Positions 45,192-54,832 of a stretch of 64,000 nt of DNA are shown piece after piece. Location: the NCBI GenBank assembly GCA_015709695.1, contig CP054183.1, positions 1,724,992 to 1,788,991 on the forward strand. The letters are read 5' to 3'. How positions within the stretch are numbered: the first letter of the stretch is position 1; every line of letters begins with the position of its first letter. The translations under genes and the position numbers were made by a program. The notes below the pieces were generated by a model, which saw only the letters and a program-made list of their open reading frames with translations, was not told where the DNA came from and did not search any database. This DNA is from Gammaproteobacteria bacterium (GTDB taxonomy: Bacteria > Pseudomonadota > Gammaproteobacteria > Steroidobacterales > GCA-2729495).

Positions 45192-47651
45192 CTAGCGGAA
45201 CCTCCAGGTGCCCTGCAGGGTGACGTACCGCGGAGTAGACACCGATGCCGCATGGGCCCGTCCCACCTGGAACGCATGGTTGATCGTCTCCTGGTCGGTG
45301 ATGTTGCGGCCGATGATCGCTGCCTCCCAGCGGTCATCGACGTCGGCCAGGGCCAGTCGCAGGTCGATCTTGGTGAACTTGCCTTGCTCGTACAGGGGCG
45401 ACATGTCCTGCGTGATGAAGTAGTCACCCGAATAGGAAACCGCACCGTTGACCAGCAGCCGCAGCGACGAGCTGATCTGGCTGTCCCAGTCGGCGGTCAG
45501 CGTGCCCTCGACCTTCGGCGTCCGCTCCAGCGGCTCGCCGGACAGGTCGCCGTTGCCGTTGGTGCAGCCCGGTACCGCCAGGGTGCCATCCTCCTTGATG
45601 ACCTTGCAGAAGGTGTTCTTGTACTCGTCATAGGTGGCATCGACATAGCCACCACTGAAGCCCAGCGTGAGGTTGTCTGTCGCCCGCCACTGGATATCGG
45701 TCTCGATGCCCTTGGTGGTGGCCTGGGCGGCATTGCGGGTGATGAAGCGGATGCCGTCGTACTGGGACGACTGCATGTTCTTGAACTCCGTGTGGAACAG
45801 CGCGATGTTCCAGTTCAGGGCGCCATCGAGGAACTTCATCTTGGCGCCGAGCTCCCAGCTCTCCGACTTCTCCGGCTTGTAGTCCCAGACACCGTTGTTC
45901 TGCTTCAGCCAGACCCCGGATTGCAGCTGCGCCGGCGTGATGGTCGGCATGCCGGCGTATTCCATGGCCCAGGAACTGACACCGCCCACCGTGGTGGCGG
46001 CGACCTGGGCGAGCACGTTCGCGCCGACCAGCTGGTCGTTGGCAATGAACCCGCCGGCCTTGAAGCCCTCTCCATAGGAGATGTAGCTCATGATCTCGTC
46101 GGTCAGGTCGTACTGGACGGTGAGAGACGGCAGCGTGTAGCGCTCCTCGCGGTCACCATAGAGGTTGAACTCCGGATAGTTGGCGCCCAGCTGTCCGGGC
46201 GGACCGATGGGCGTTGTCGAGTCGGTGACCCGGCTGTAGGTGCTGTTCCTGATCCAGGAGTGCGCATCCATCGTGTCCTTGCCGAGGCGCAGGCCGAGGA
46301 TGGTCCGCAGCTGATCATCCATGAAATGGAAGGTGCCGGTAGCGTAGGCCGAATAGCTGTCACCCTCGCCCCGGTAGGAGCGCGGGGTTGCGCCGAAGCT
46401 CATGCTGTCGAGGTTCGGCGGGTTGGTGTACAGCGTGCCGAACGACGGCATGTAGACACCGGTCTGCTCGATCTTCGAGTTGTCCTTGGAGTAGTAGGCA
46501 CCAATGACGTAGTCGAACACCCCGCCGGTGGGCGACAGCAGGCGCAGTTCCTGGCTGTACTGCTCGTAGTCCTCCATGATCTGGCTGTCGATCGCCAGCA
46601 CGGTGGCGACCGTCGCTGCCGTCCGCCGCTTGAAGTCGAAGCCGACGGCGCCGGTGATCGACGTCAGGGTGAAACCGCCGATATCCCAGTCGGCCTGCAG
46701 CGCATAGTTCGAGCCATCGGTGTTGTCGTACTGGCCATCCGGCCAGATCACCAGCGCCGAGGTCTTCCAGTCGAGCTTTTCGACCTTGGAAAACGGCACG
46801 CCGGCCGTCAGCGGGTTGTAGTAAGCGGTACCGGGATTGCCGCCCCAGGCGATCAACTGGTTGGTGTAACCATCATAGTCCCGGCTGCTCTGCTCGGCCT
46901 TCAACTGCACCCGCAGGTTATCCGTCGGCTTCCACTCGAGGATGCCGCGGATCAGTTGCGAATCCACGGCATTCTCGTCCTTGCCCGTGGTGGTGTTCTT
47001 GACGTAGCCGTCCAGGTACTCACCCTGGGCCGCCACCCGGAAGCCGAGCGTATCGGTGATCGGACCCGAGAGGATGCCCTTGAGGTTGTAGCCGCCCTCG
47101 GCCACTTCAACCCCGGTGCTGACCTCGGCATACAGGTCCTCGGTCGGGCCGTTCGAGATGGTGCTCACCGCGCCGGCGATGGTGTTCTTGCCGAACAGCG
47201 CACCCTGCGGGCCACGGACCACCTCGATGCGCGCGACGTCGAACAGCGGGTTCTGGAAGCAGCGTGGCCGCCCGCAGTAGACGCCGTCGGTGAACGTGCC
47301 GACCGCGCTCACGAAGGAAAGCTGGCTGGCGCCCGAGCCGATGCCGCGGATGCGGATGGAGTAGCTGCCGAGGGTTTCCTGGATGACCAGGTTGGGCACG
47401 TAGTTCTGTACGTCTTCCAGGCCCTTCAGGCCGAACTCCTCGATCGCCTGGCCGCCGATGACCCCGACCGAGATGGGCACGCTCTGCAGCGTCTCCTCGC
47501 GCTTGGTCGTGGTGACGATGATTTCGTCCAGCGTGCCTTTGGCTTTCGTCTCCTGCGCAATCGCCTCGCTGCCCAGGCCGGTGCCCAGCATCAATGCCGC
47601 ACACCCGGCCACCAGCAGACTGCGCCCCTGCATCACGAATCCTGCGGCCAT
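45192..47651 (-). CDS. TonB-dependent outer-membrane receptor
   Basis: An 819-aa receptor with signal peptide (SLLVAGCAALMLGTGLGSEA, cleavage near AIAQ), TonB box DEIIVT (42-47), plug domain (VPISVGVIGGQAIEEFGL, VEVVRGPQGALFGKNTIAGA-type motif IEVVRGPQGALFGKN) and a 22-strand barrel ending in a terminal Phe-Arg (LQGTWRFR). The TTTKREETLQSVP lead is common in sphingomonad and gammaproteobacterial receptors for complex aromatics, terpenes or siderophores. Ligand not predictable. The MAAGFVMQGRS start replaces a longer frame. Monocistronic, with its own terminator. Confidence 0.9.
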   Translation of the reverse strand: MAAGFVMQGRSLLVAGCAALMLGTGLGSEAIAQETKAKGTLDEIIVTTTKREETLQSVPISVGVIGGQAIEEFGLKGLEDVQNYVPNLVIQETLGSYSIRIRGIGSGASQLSFVSAVGTFTDGVYCGRPRCFQNPLFDVARIEVVRGPQGALFGKNTIAGAVSTISNGPTEDLYAEVSTGVEVAEGGYNLKGILSGPITDTLGFRVAAQGEYLDGYVKNTTTGKDENAVDSQLIRGILEWKPTDNLRVQLKAEQSSRDYDGYTNQLIAWGGNPGTAYYNPLTAGVPFSKVEKLDWKTSALVIWPDGQYDNTDGSNYALQADWDIGGFTLTSITGAVGFDFKRRTAATVATVLAIDSQIMEDYEQYSQELRLLSPTGGVFDYVIGAYYSKDNSKIEQTGVYMPSFGTLYTNPPNLDSMSFGATPRSYRGEGDSYSAYATGTFHFMDDQLRTILGLRLGKDTMDAHSWIRNSTYSRVTDSTTPIGPPGQLGANYPEFNLYGDREERYTLPSLTVQYDLTDEIMSYISYGEGFKAGGFIANDQLVGANVLAQVAATTVGGVSSWAMEYAGMPTITPAQLQSGVWLKQNNGVWDYKPEKSESWELGAKMKFLDGALNWNIALFHTEFKNMQSSQYDGIRFITRNAAQATTKGIETDIQWRATDNLTLGFSGGYVDATYDEYKNTFCKVIKEDGTLAVPGCTNGNGDLSGEPLERTPKVEGTLTADWDSQISSSLRLLVNGAVSYSGDYFITQDMSPLYEQGKFTKIDLRLALADVDDRWEAAIIGRNITDQETINHAFQVGRAHAASVSTPRYVTLQGTWRFR

Positions 47652-47812
47652 CTTCGGCCCTCCCCAAAATGGTTGTTGCGACTCCCTCGGCGCCCCCGTC
47701 ACAACGGCTGGCATCCTCATCGCCAGCATCCCGAATGTAACCCATCACCGCCGCTTGTGGGAATAGTATGTTCAAACCCCATGGGGCGGCGGGTTCGTGC
47801 CGTGCCAGCCGC

Positions 47813-48256
47813 CTACGCCACCGTCACGCTCGCCCTGATGGAATGGGCAATGAAGCAGTTGCGGTGGGCGGACTCGTGCAGTCGCCGCAGGTCTTCGGCG
47901 CCGGGCTGCATGCCGGCGGCGAATTCCACCACGGGCCTGAGTTCGATGCGGGTGATCGCCAGCCGCCCGTCGGCGTCCTTTTCCAGGTGGCCGACGGCCT
48001 GGTCCCGGTAACTGACGACGACGAGTTTCTTCCTGGCGGCGATCGCCAGGAAGGTCAGCATGTGACAGGAGGAGACCGCGGCCACCAGCGCCTCCTCGGG
48101 ATCGATGCAGCCGGCGCCACCCTTGTAGGCCGGCGCGGCGGATGCGGGCACGACGGGGCCGCCGGCGAATTCCCAGCGGTGGTCGCGCGGATAGTCCTCG
48201 GGCTCCATGGCATCGCCGGTGTTCTGCCAGCGGACCAGGGCGGTATGCTCTGACAT
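47813..48256 (-). CDS. OsmC-family peroxiredoxin-like protein
   Basis: A 147-aa protein with the OsmC/Ohr fold. The two catalytic cysteines are in VSSCHMLTFL (Cys64) and HRNCFIAHS (Cys134), with the Glu of DPEEALVAA nearby. Such enzymes reduce organic hydroperoxides using lipoyl or thioredoxin-type donors. Divergent from the kinase gene. The protein is closest to the general OsmC subgroup rather than Ohr, judged by the CHMLTF motif. Confidence 0.87.
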   Translation of the reverse strand: MSEHTALVRWQNTGDAMEPEDYPRDHRWEFAGGPVVPASAAPAYKGGAGCIDPEEALVAAVSSCHMLTFLAIAARKKLVVVSYRDQAVGHLEKDADGRLAITRIELRPVVEFAAGMQPGAEDLRRLHESAHRNCFIAHSIRASVTVA

Positions 48257-48342
48257 GGTGACTCCTCATGCCGGCACCGCTGTGCGTGCCGGTTGCAGAC
48301 GGGGGATCGCCCGGATTCTGCGTGTTTCCCCGGCCGGTTGTC

Positions 48343-48963
48343 ATGCCCATCCAGAGTACCGCCATCCTCGGCACCGTCGTCCTGCTCCCGGGTGAGCCGG
48401 CGGTGGCCTGCCGTGACACGGACGCGGCCCGCTGGTGGGCCCGGCCGCTGTCGCGCCGCCTGGCGGCCCGGGAAGCGCGGGCGCTGCGGCGGCTGGCCGG
48501 CCTCGATGGCGTCCCCCGCCTGCTCGGCTGGGACGGCCGGCGACTGACCCGCAGTGCCATCGCTGGCCGCACCCTGCGCGAAGCCCGGCCCGTGGACCCG
48601 GCCTACTACCGCTTCGCGCTGCGGCTGCTGGTGCGCATGCACCGGCGCGGCGTGGCCCACAACGACCTCGCCCGCGAGCCGAACTGGCTGGTGACAGATG
48701 CCGGCGCGCCTGCGCTCATCGACTTCCAGCTCGCCTGGATCGATCCCGGCCGAGGACGGCTGTTCCGGCTGATGGCGCGCGAGGACCTGCGCCACCTCCT
48801 CAAGCACAAGCGCCAGTACTGCCCCGACCGGCTCACCGCGCGGCAGCGCCGGCTGCTGGCCCGGCCCAGTGCCGCGGCACGCGCCTGGCGCTGGACCTTG
48901 CAGCCGCTCGGCCGCAGACTTCGCGGCTGGCTCGGGCACGACAGCCGGGCAAGGCAGGAGTGA
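48343..48963 (+). CDS. Small RIO/Kdo-kinase-like protein kinase
   Basis: A 206-aa protein with a minimal kinase core: catalytic loop GVAHNDLAREPNWLV (HxD and Asn of the family) and metal-binding ALIDFQLAW, where DFQ replaces DFG. The N-lobe Lys is not obvious and the protein lacks the full 300-residue kinase length. It resembles RIO1-like or LPS-kinase-like proteins in Xanthomonadales. The ATG at 48343 (MPIQSTAILGTVVLLPG) was chosen by family start. Its stop overlaps the next ATG (TGATG). Confidence 0.68.
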   Translation: MPIQSTAILGTVVLLPGEPAVACRDTDAARWWARPLSRRLAAREARALRRLAGLDGVPRLLGWDGRRLTRSAIAGRTLREARPVDPAYYRFALRLLVRMHRRGVAHNDLAREPNWLVTDAGAPALIDFQLAWIDPGRGRLFRLMAREDLRHLLKHKRQYCPDRLTARQRRLLARPSAAARAWRWTLQPLGRRLRGWLGHDSRARQE

Positions 48964-49211
48964 TGACAGTGGAAGTTTCCCAGCCCAACAACGCCAGCCA
49001 CCCGCCGGCCAAGGAACTGCGCTTCGGCATCCGCGTCAGCGCGCCGCCGGAGGATCCCTTCACACGGCTCGTGGATGCCGGCTGGCACACCGAGCACTGG
49101 TACGCCACCCGTGCCGAACGCGACAGCGTGCTGCAGGACATGGGCTCGCGGCATCGCTACTCGCGCGGCAGCGACCTGCCGAGCGTGGTGCTGGAACCGA
49201 TCGAGCGCTGA
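48963..49211 (+). CDS. Conserved hypothetical protein (82 aa) coupled to the kinase
   Basis: An 82-aa cytosolic protein, MTVEVSQPNNASHPPAKELR, then FGIRVSAPPEDPFTRLVD, AGWHTEHWYATRAERDSVLQ and DMGSRHRYSRGSD. Its ATG overlaps the kinase stop, so translation is coupled. The WH-x-EHW-x-ATRAERD pattern is known to me from hypothetical proteins beside small kinases but has no assigned role. It ends 6 bp before the receptor gene. Confidence 0.6.
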   Translation: MTVEVSQPNNASHPPAKELRFGIRVSAPPEDPFTRLVDAGWHTEHWYATRAERDSVLQDMGSRHRYSRGSDLPSVVLEPIER

Positions 49212-49217
49212 CCGCGC

Positions 49218-51305
49218 GTGCGGGGCCGGTCGCATCCTGGCAGGGCACTGGCCACGGTCCTGCTGGCGTGCTGGCTGGCCAGCGCCACCGCCGCGGGCAG
49301 CGACGGGCCCCTCTCCCCGCAGATCCTCGTCACCGCCACCCGCGAACCGGTTGCCGGCATCGACCTGCTCGGCAACACCGCGCGCATCGACGCCGGGCGC
49401 ATCGGCCTGGTCGGCGCCACGCATCCGGTGGAGCTCGGCATGCAGGCTGCCGGCACCTGGCTGGAGCGCGGCTCGGGCCAGGAAAGCCTGCCGGCGATCC
49501 GCTCGCCGGTGCTCACCGGCCCCGGCTCCTGCGGTGCCTTCCTCATGCTGGAAGATGGCATCCCGGTAAGGCCCGCAGGATTCTGCAACGTCAACGAGCT
49601 GTTCGAGATCCTCACCGAGCAGGCGATCGCCATGGAAGTGGTACGCGGACCGGCGAAGGCCGCCTACGGCGCCAACGGCCTGCACGGCACGCTGAACTTC
49701 CTGCTGCCCGCGCCCGGTGGACCGGCGGGATTCTCCGGGAGCCTCGAGGCGGGGCCATACGATTACTGGCGCGGCATCGGCCAGTGGCGCGGCCCGCTCG
49801 GCGATGACGCGGCGGTGGCCGGCCTGCTGCTCAACCACGACGGCGACTTCCGCGACGATGCCGGCTACGACCAGGCCAAGGGCTTCTTCCGGCTCGCACA
49901 CGACAGCGCCGCCGGAACGCTGGAAGCCGGTTTCGCCGGCACGGTGCTCGACCAGGAGACTGCCGGGTACATCGTCGGCCAGGACGCCTACAAGGACGAG
50001 ACGCTGCGGCGGCAGAACCTCAATCCCGAGGCCTACCGCAAGGCCGACAGCGAGCGGCTCGACCTGCGCTTCACGCCGGCCGCGGGGCAGCCGCTGGCCG
50101 GCACGGACCTGCGCGCCTGGCTGCACCGCTCGGGCATGGACTTCCTGCAGCACTTCCTGCCCGGCAAGCCCCGCGAGGAAAACGGCCAGTGGAGCACCGG
50201 CCTCATGGCCACCCGCCACGTCCCGCTCGGCGGCGGCCGGGCACTCACCTCCGGCGTCGACCTCGAGCTCGCCCGCGGCTACCTGAAGGAAACCCAGGCC
50301 GGCGATTCCGGCATCGGCAGCCTGCCGGCCGGCCGCCACTACGACTACGACGCCACCAGCTACCTTGCCGGCGGCTTCGCTCAGCTGCGGCTGCCGCTCG
50401 GCACCGGCTGGTTCGCCGAGGCCGGCCTGCGCGCCGAGATGATGCGCTACGACTACGACAACCACATGATCGATGGCAACACGCGTGACGATGGCACGCC
50501 GTGCACCCCGGGTCCCTGCCGCTACAGCCGGCCGGCCGACCGGCAGGACGACTTCTTCAACCTGGCGCCGAACGCCGGCCTGTTGTGGCACATCACGCCA
50601 GGCCTGTCGGCCTATGCGAGCCTCGCCCGCGGCTTCCGCCCGCCGCAGGCGGCCGAGCTCTATCGCCTGCAATCGCAGCAGGTGCGCGCCGACCTGGAAT
50701 CCGAGACGCTGGACAGCGCGGAGCTGGGCCTGCACTGGCTGAGCGCCACCACCCGCATCGAGGCCGTCGGCTACACCATGAAGAAGCACCATGTCATCTT
50801 CCAGGACGCCAGCCGCTTCAACGTCGGCGACGGCCGCACGCGCCACCGTGGCCTGGAACTGCAGGCGCAGCGGCAATGGTCATCCGGCCTCTATGCCGGA
50901 CTGGCCGGCAGCTACTCCCGCCAGACCTACGCCTTCGATGCCGTCACGCCCGGCGGTGAGCCGATTCGTTCCGGCGAAGACATCGACACGGCACCGCGCA
51001 CGCTCGGCAGCGCGCATCTCGGCTTCGCCCGGGGCCGCGCCACCGCCGAGCTGGAGTGGGTCCATATCGGCAGCTACAGCCTCGATGTCGGCAACACCAC
51101 CCGCTACGACGGCCACGACCTGCTCAACCTGCGCGGCAGCTGGCGCCTGTCGGCGGACTGGACGCTCACGGCACGGATCGACAACCTGGCCGACAGGCTC
51201 TATGCCGAACGCGCCGACTATGTCGCCTTCCCGGCTCCAACCTATCGCTACTTCCCGGGGCGGGAGCGCGAGCTGTATCTGGAAATCGCCTGGCGCACGC
51301 CCTGA
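49218..51305 (+). CDS. TonB-dependent outer-membrane receptor (small type)
   Basis: A 695-aa receptor from GTG 49218 with a signal peptide (LATVLLACWLASATAAG), TonB box QILVTA (35-40), plug (SCGAFLMLEDGIPVRPAGFC, AMEVVRGPAKAAYGANGLHG) and a barrel ending in YLEIAWRTP. Two extra Cys in the plug loop (SCGAF and GFCNV) and a CTPGPC loop in the barrel are unusual and may form disulfides. Ligand unknown. Tightly follows the 82-aa gene. Confidence 0.88.
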   Translation: MRGRSHPGRALATVLLACWLASATAAGSDGPLSPQILVTATREPVAGIDLLGNTARIDAGRIGLVGATHPVELGMQAAGTWLERGSGQESLPAIRSPVLTGPGSCGAFLMLEDGIPVRPAGFCNVNELFEILTEQAIAMEVVRGPAKAAYGANGLHGTLNFLLPAPGGPAGFSGSLEAGPYDYWRGIGQWRGPLGDDAAVAGLLLNHDGDFRDDAGYDQAKGFFRLAHDSAAGTLEAGFAGTVLDQETAGYIVGQDAYKDETLRRQNLNPEAYRKADSERLDLRFTPAAGQPLAGTDLRAWLHRSGMDFLQHFLPGKPREENGQWSTGLMATRHVPLGGGRALTSGVDLELARGYLKETQAGDSGIGSLPAGRHYDYDATSYLAGGFAQLRLPLGTGWFAEAGLRAEMMRYDYDNHMIDGNTRDDGTPCTPGPCRYSRPADRQDDFFNLAPNAGLLWHITPGLSAYASLARGFRPPQAAELYRLQSQQVRADLESETLDSAELGLHWLSATTRIEAVGYTMKKHHVIFQDASRFNVGDGRTRHRGLELQAQRQWSSGLYAGLAGSYSRQTYAFDAVTPGGEPIRSGEDIDTAPRTLGSAHLGFARGRATAELEWVHIGSYSLDVGNTTRYDGHDLLNLRGSWRLSADWTLTARIDNLADRLYAERADYVAFPAPTYRYFPGRERELYLEIAWRTP

Positions 51306-51453
51306 GCGCAGCCCACCGGATCGATGGCGTCACACGACCGTGCACCAGGCCGCTCGCGGCATGCCGCGACTGTGCTAGTCTCCCCCGCGCGGTCGCGATA
51401 CATCATCCGGGGATGATGCGGGTCCGCGATTTCTGTTTCACACGGGAGGTCAC

Positions 51454-51930
51454 ATGAAGCGAATCTTGATGGTTGCGGCCCTCATGGGCACGTCTGCGGT
51501 GGCGTTCGCCGAAGCACCGGGCGGACCGAACTGCGGCTGGGGCAACATGCTGATGAACGGGCAGTCCGGCCTCGGCGCCCACATCGTCGCCAGCCTCACC
51601 AACGGCACTTCCGGCAATGCCACCTTCGGCATGACCACCGGAACCAACGGCTGCTCGGCGAACGGCAAGCTGACCTACGGCGGCAAGTCGCTCATCGGCG
51701 CCGTGATGGACGAGTTCAGCGAGGACGTGGCGCGTGGTGACGGCGAGGCCCTGACGGCGGTGGCCGTCGCCATGGGCGTCGACGAAGCCGACCGCACCGC
51801 GTTCAAGCAGCTGATGCACGACAATTTCGCCACCCTGTTTCCCTCGGCCGATGTCACCGCCGAGCAGGTGAGCGATCGCGTCGTGGAACTGATGCGCGGG
51901 CACGAGCAGCTCGCGCACTACGTATCCTGA
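51454..51930 (+). CDS. DUF3015 secreted protein
   Basis: A 158-aa protein with a signal peptide (MKRILMVAALMGTSAVAFA). The DUF3015 signature GPNCGWGNMLMNGQSGLGAH and NGTSGNATFGMTTGTNGC is intact; the two Cys likely form a disulfide. A GGGAGG ribosome site precedes the start. It is followed 41 bp later by the DUF4105 gene; the two families are frequent neighbours in gammaproteobacteria. Function unknown. Confidence 0.88.
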   Translation: MKRILMVAALMGTSAVAFAEAPGGPNCGWGNMLMNGQSGLGAHIVASLTNGTSGNATFGMTTGTNGCSANGKLTYGGKSLIGAVMDEFSEDVARGDGEALTAVAVAMGVDEADRTAFKQLMHDNFATLFPSADVTAEQVSDRVVELMRGHEQLAHYVS

Positions 51931-51971
51931 CCTGATGGCCCGCCGGAGCGGCCCCGACAGGGGCCGCTCCG

Positions 51972-53861
51972 GTGCGGCTCGCCGAGGTGCCCCCGCCGTC
52001 CGCGCGCATCGGCCGTGCCCGCCACGCGGGCCTGGCCCTGGGGCTGCTGCTGGCCGCGGCGGCACCCGCCGCCCCCGTCATCGACACCGATGGCCCGGAG
52101 GTGGCGGCGCTGGCCGGGCAGCGCGAATGGTTGCAGCTGCTGCACTACACGCCGTCCTGGATTCCCGGCCGGCTGCGCAACTTCGTCGACGATCCCGGTT
52201 TCTTCCTCAGCCCGCGCGGTGCGCAGGACCCGGCCGCTGAACTCGCGGCGACGCTCGCGGCGTTGCGCATCGATGCCGCCACCCAGTGCCGCTTCCCGGC
52301 ACGCACGCAGTGGCTCCGCGCACGCCTGCCGGGGCTGGCCGCCACGCTGCCGCCCGCCAGTTGCCCGGAGTACGAGGAGTGGCGGAGCGTGCTGGCGGTG
52401 CGCGAAGCCGTGCTGGTGTTCGCCTCCAGCTACCTCAACAGCCCGTCGTCGATGTACGGGCACACCTTCCTGCGCTTCGATTCGGCCACGCCTGAACGGC
52501 GCACGCCACTGCTCTCCTGGGCGCTGAATTTCGGCGCCACGGTGCCGCCCGACGAGAACGGCTTCGTCTACGCCTGGCGCGGGCTGTTCGGCGGCTACCC
52601 CGGGCGCTTCGCCGCCGGCCCGTACTTCGAGAAGCTGCGCGAGTATTCCCGCCTGGAGAGCCGCGACCTCTGGGAATACCGCCTCGATCTCGACGCCGCC
52701 GAACTCGATCGCCTGCTGGCCCATGCCTGGGAACTGCGCGACATCAACTTCGACTACTACTTCTTCGACGAGAACTGCTCGCTGCGGCTGCTGGAACTGC
52801 TCGACGTCGCACGCCCCGGCCACGACCTCGCCGACCGGTTCCCGAACTACGCGATCCCGATCGACACCGTGCGCGCCGTGATCGACGCGGGCATGGTCGC
52901 CGATGTCGCCTGGCGGCCGGCCACGCGCACCACGCTGCGCTGGCAGATTGCGCAGCTCGACGCCGCGGAGCGCCAGCTGGCCCGGCAGCTGGCCGACGAC
53001 CCCGACGCCGATCCCCGGGCGTTTGCCGCGCTGGCCCCCGCGCGCCAGCGGCTGGTGGCCGAAGTCGCCTACCAGTACCTGCGCGACCGCGCCGTGCATG
53101 CGCCGACCACCGAGGCGCTCGGCCGGCGGAATTTCGCACTGCTGCAGCGCCTGGAACAGACGGCGGGCGCACCGGCACCGGCGCCGGCGCCACGGCCGGC
53201 GGCACCGGAGACCGGCCACCGCACCGGGCTGGTCGCGGTCGCGGCCGGGCTGGAGGAATCGCGGGGCTTCGGCGACCTGGAGTGGCGCATCAGCTACCAC
53301 GACCTGCTCGACCCGGCACCGGGCTATCCCGCCGGCGCCTCGCTCAACATGGCGCGCTTCGTCGTGCGGCTCAGGGAAGGCGGCACCCTGCAGCTGCAGC
53401 GCTTCGACGCGCTCGAGATCACCTCGCTGGCAGCGCGCGACCTGTTCTTCCGCGGCTGGTCCTGGCGGGTGAACGCGGGCCTGGAGCGGCAATGGGTCGA
53501 TGGCGACGACGTGCTCGCCACCCAGGCCAACGCCGGCTTCGGCGGCAGCTGGGCGCCCCGGCCGGCGCTGCTGCTCTACGCCCTCGGCACCGGGCGGCTG
53601 GAGGCCAACCACGCGCTCGACCATTCCCTGGACCTCGCCCCCGGCCTGGCCGTCGGCCTGAGGCTGGAGAGCGGCGCCGGCATCACGCTCGCCAGCGCCG
53701 ACTACTACCATTTCACCGGCGGCGAGGAGCGAACCGAGCTCGCGCTGCGCCACGAAGTGGTGCTCGGCGCCAACCTCGGCCTGCGCCTGCAGCTCGTGCG
53801 GCGCGTCAACGACCACGACCGCGTCGACGAGGCGAGCCTCGCGCTGCGCTACCATTTCTGA
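51972..53861 (+). CDS. DUF4105 / Lnb-N-type periplasmic protein with C-terminal beta domain
   Basis: A 629-aa exported protein from GTG 51972. Residues about 140-280 form the DUF4105 domain (now named after the lipoprotein N-acyltransferase Lnb): SSYLNSPSSMYGHTFLRFD with His164 and FDENCSLRLLELLDVA with Cys269, a likely His/Cys catalytic pair. The C-terminal third is a beta-barrel-like domain ending LALRYHF. Lipoprotein N-acylation or a related thiol acyl reaction is a reasonable hypothesis. Forms a cassette with DUF3015 and the alpha/beta hydrolase. Confidence 0.8.
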   Translation: MRLAEVPPPSARIGRARHAGLALGLLLAAAAPAAPVIDTDGPEVAALAGQREWLQLLHYTPSWIPGRLRNFVDDPGFFLSPRGAQDPAAELAATLAALRIDAATQCRFPARTQWLRARLPGLAATLPPASCPEYEEWRSVLAVREAVLVFASSYLNSPSSMYGHTFLRFDSATPERRTPLLSWALNFGATVPPDENGFVYAWRGLFGGYPGRFAAGPYFEKLREYSRLESRDLWEYRLDLDAAELDRLLAHAWELRDINFDYYFFDENCSLRLLELLDVARPGHDLADRFPNYAIPIDTVRAVIDAGMVADVAWRPATRTTLRWQIAQLDAAERQLARQLADDPDADPRAFAALAPARQRLVAEVAYQYLRDRAVHAPTTEALGRRNFALLQRLEQTAGAPAPAPAPRPAAPETGHRTGLVAVAAGLEESRGFGDLEWRISYHDLLDPAPGYPAGASLNMARFVVRLREGGTLQLQRFDALEITSLAARDLFFRGWSWRVNAGLERQWVDGDDVLATQANAGFGGSWAPRPALLLYALGTGRLEANHALDHSLDLAPGLAVGLRLESGAGITLASADYYHFTGGEERTELALRHEVVLGANLGLRLQLVRRVNDHDRVDEASLALRYHF

Positions 53862-53865
53862 GCCC

Positions 53866-54720
53866 ATGGCCACGCTGCTCCGCCGGCTTTCCCTGCTGTT
53901 GCTGCCACTGCTGCTCGGCAGTTGCGGCAGGCTGCTGTTCGTGCCGATGAAGCCGCTGCTGCGCACGCCCGCCGAGCTCGGCCTGCAGTACCGGGACGTG
54001 ACACTGCAGGCGGCCGACGGCACCCGGCTCGCGGCCTGGTGGCTGCCGGCGCAGGGCGAGCCGCAGGGCACGGTGCTGTTCCTGCACGGCAATGCCGAGA
54101 ACATCAGCACGCACATCGCCAGCGTGTGGTGGCTGCCGGCCGCGGGCTACCAGGTGCTGCTGCTCGACTACCGCGGCTTCGGCGACTCGCAGGGCAGCCC
54201 GCGGCTGCCCGCGGTGTTCGGCGACATCCGTGCCGCGCTCGACTGGCTGGCGACCGACCCGGAGAGCCGCGGCCGGCCGCTTTACCTGCTCGGGCAGAGC
54301 CTCGGTGCCTCGCTCGGCGGCTACCTCGCCGGCTCGGACCCGGCGGTGCGCGCGCGCTTCGCCGGCGTGGTGCTCGACGCCGGCTTCGCCCGCTACGGCT
54401 GGATCGCCCGCGAGGTCGCCAGCCGCAGCTGGCTGACCTGGCCCCTGCAGTGGCCGATCGCCTGGAGCATGCCCGACGGCTACGACCTGCTCGACCAGGT
54501 CGGCCACATCAGTCCGGTGCCGCTGCTGCTGATCCACGGCCGCAGCGACCCGATCGTCGGCTTCCACCACGCCGAGTCGCTGCGGGCAGCGGCACGCCCG
54601 CCCAGCGCCCTGCTGGCCTACGACGGCGGGCATATCGACAGCTTCCGCCAGCCGCTGGTCCGCGCGGCCCTGCTGCGCTTCCTCGCCGAGCCGTCCCGCG
54701 TCGAGGACATCGCCCGCTGA
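53866..54720 (+). CDS. Alpha/beta-hydrolase lipoprotein
   Basis: A 284-aa lipoprotein (lipobox LLLGSCG, Cys20). Catalytic triad: nucleophile Ser145 in GQSLGASLGG, Asp228 in HGRSDPIVG and His256 in DGGHIDSF. The oxyanion motif LFLHGNAEN is in place. Relatives (DUF/serine-aminopeptidase S33-like) cleave esters or lipids. It starts 4 bp after the DUF4105 gene, so a shared envelope-lipid role is likely. Confidence 0.88.
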   Translation: MATLLRRLSLLLLPLLLGSCGRLLFVPMKPLLRTPAELGLQYRDVTLQAADGTRLAAWWLPAQGEPQGTVLFLHGNAENISTHIASVWWLPAAGYQVLLLDYRGFGDSQGSPRLPAVFGDIRAALDWLATDPESRGRPLYLLGQSLGASLGGYLAGSDPAVRARFAGVVLDAGFARYGWIAREVASRSWLTWPLQWPIAWSMPDGYDLLDQVGHISPVPLLLIHGRSDPIVGFHHAESLRAAARPPSALLAYDGGHIDSFRQPLVRAALLRFLAEPSRVEDIAR

Positions 54721-54832
54721 GATCCCCTGCCGGGATCGGGAAATGTACGTAGGCCGGCCCAGGGACCGGCCCCGCGGGCATCGACGCGGTTGGCAGGACC
54801 CGCCCAACTCACGATAATTGGCGCCCTCTGAC

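Noticed and set aside
45252-48011. 919-aa plus-strand frame opposite the TonB-dependent receptor
   Set aside because: The minus strand encodes a complete receptor with TonB box, plug and barrel; the frame is a shadow.
48606-50876. 756-aa minus-strand frame across the kinase and small receptor
   Set aside because: Shadow of well-supported plus-strand genes; no motif and no start site.
51918-54116. 732-aa minus-strand frame across DUF4105 and hydrolase genes
   Set aside because: Antisense to genes with intact family motifs; composition is shadow-like.
54751-54771. GGCCGG/CCGGCC inverted repeat after the hydrolase gene as a terminator
   Set aside because: Only a 6-bp stem with no T run; such short GC palindromes are common here.
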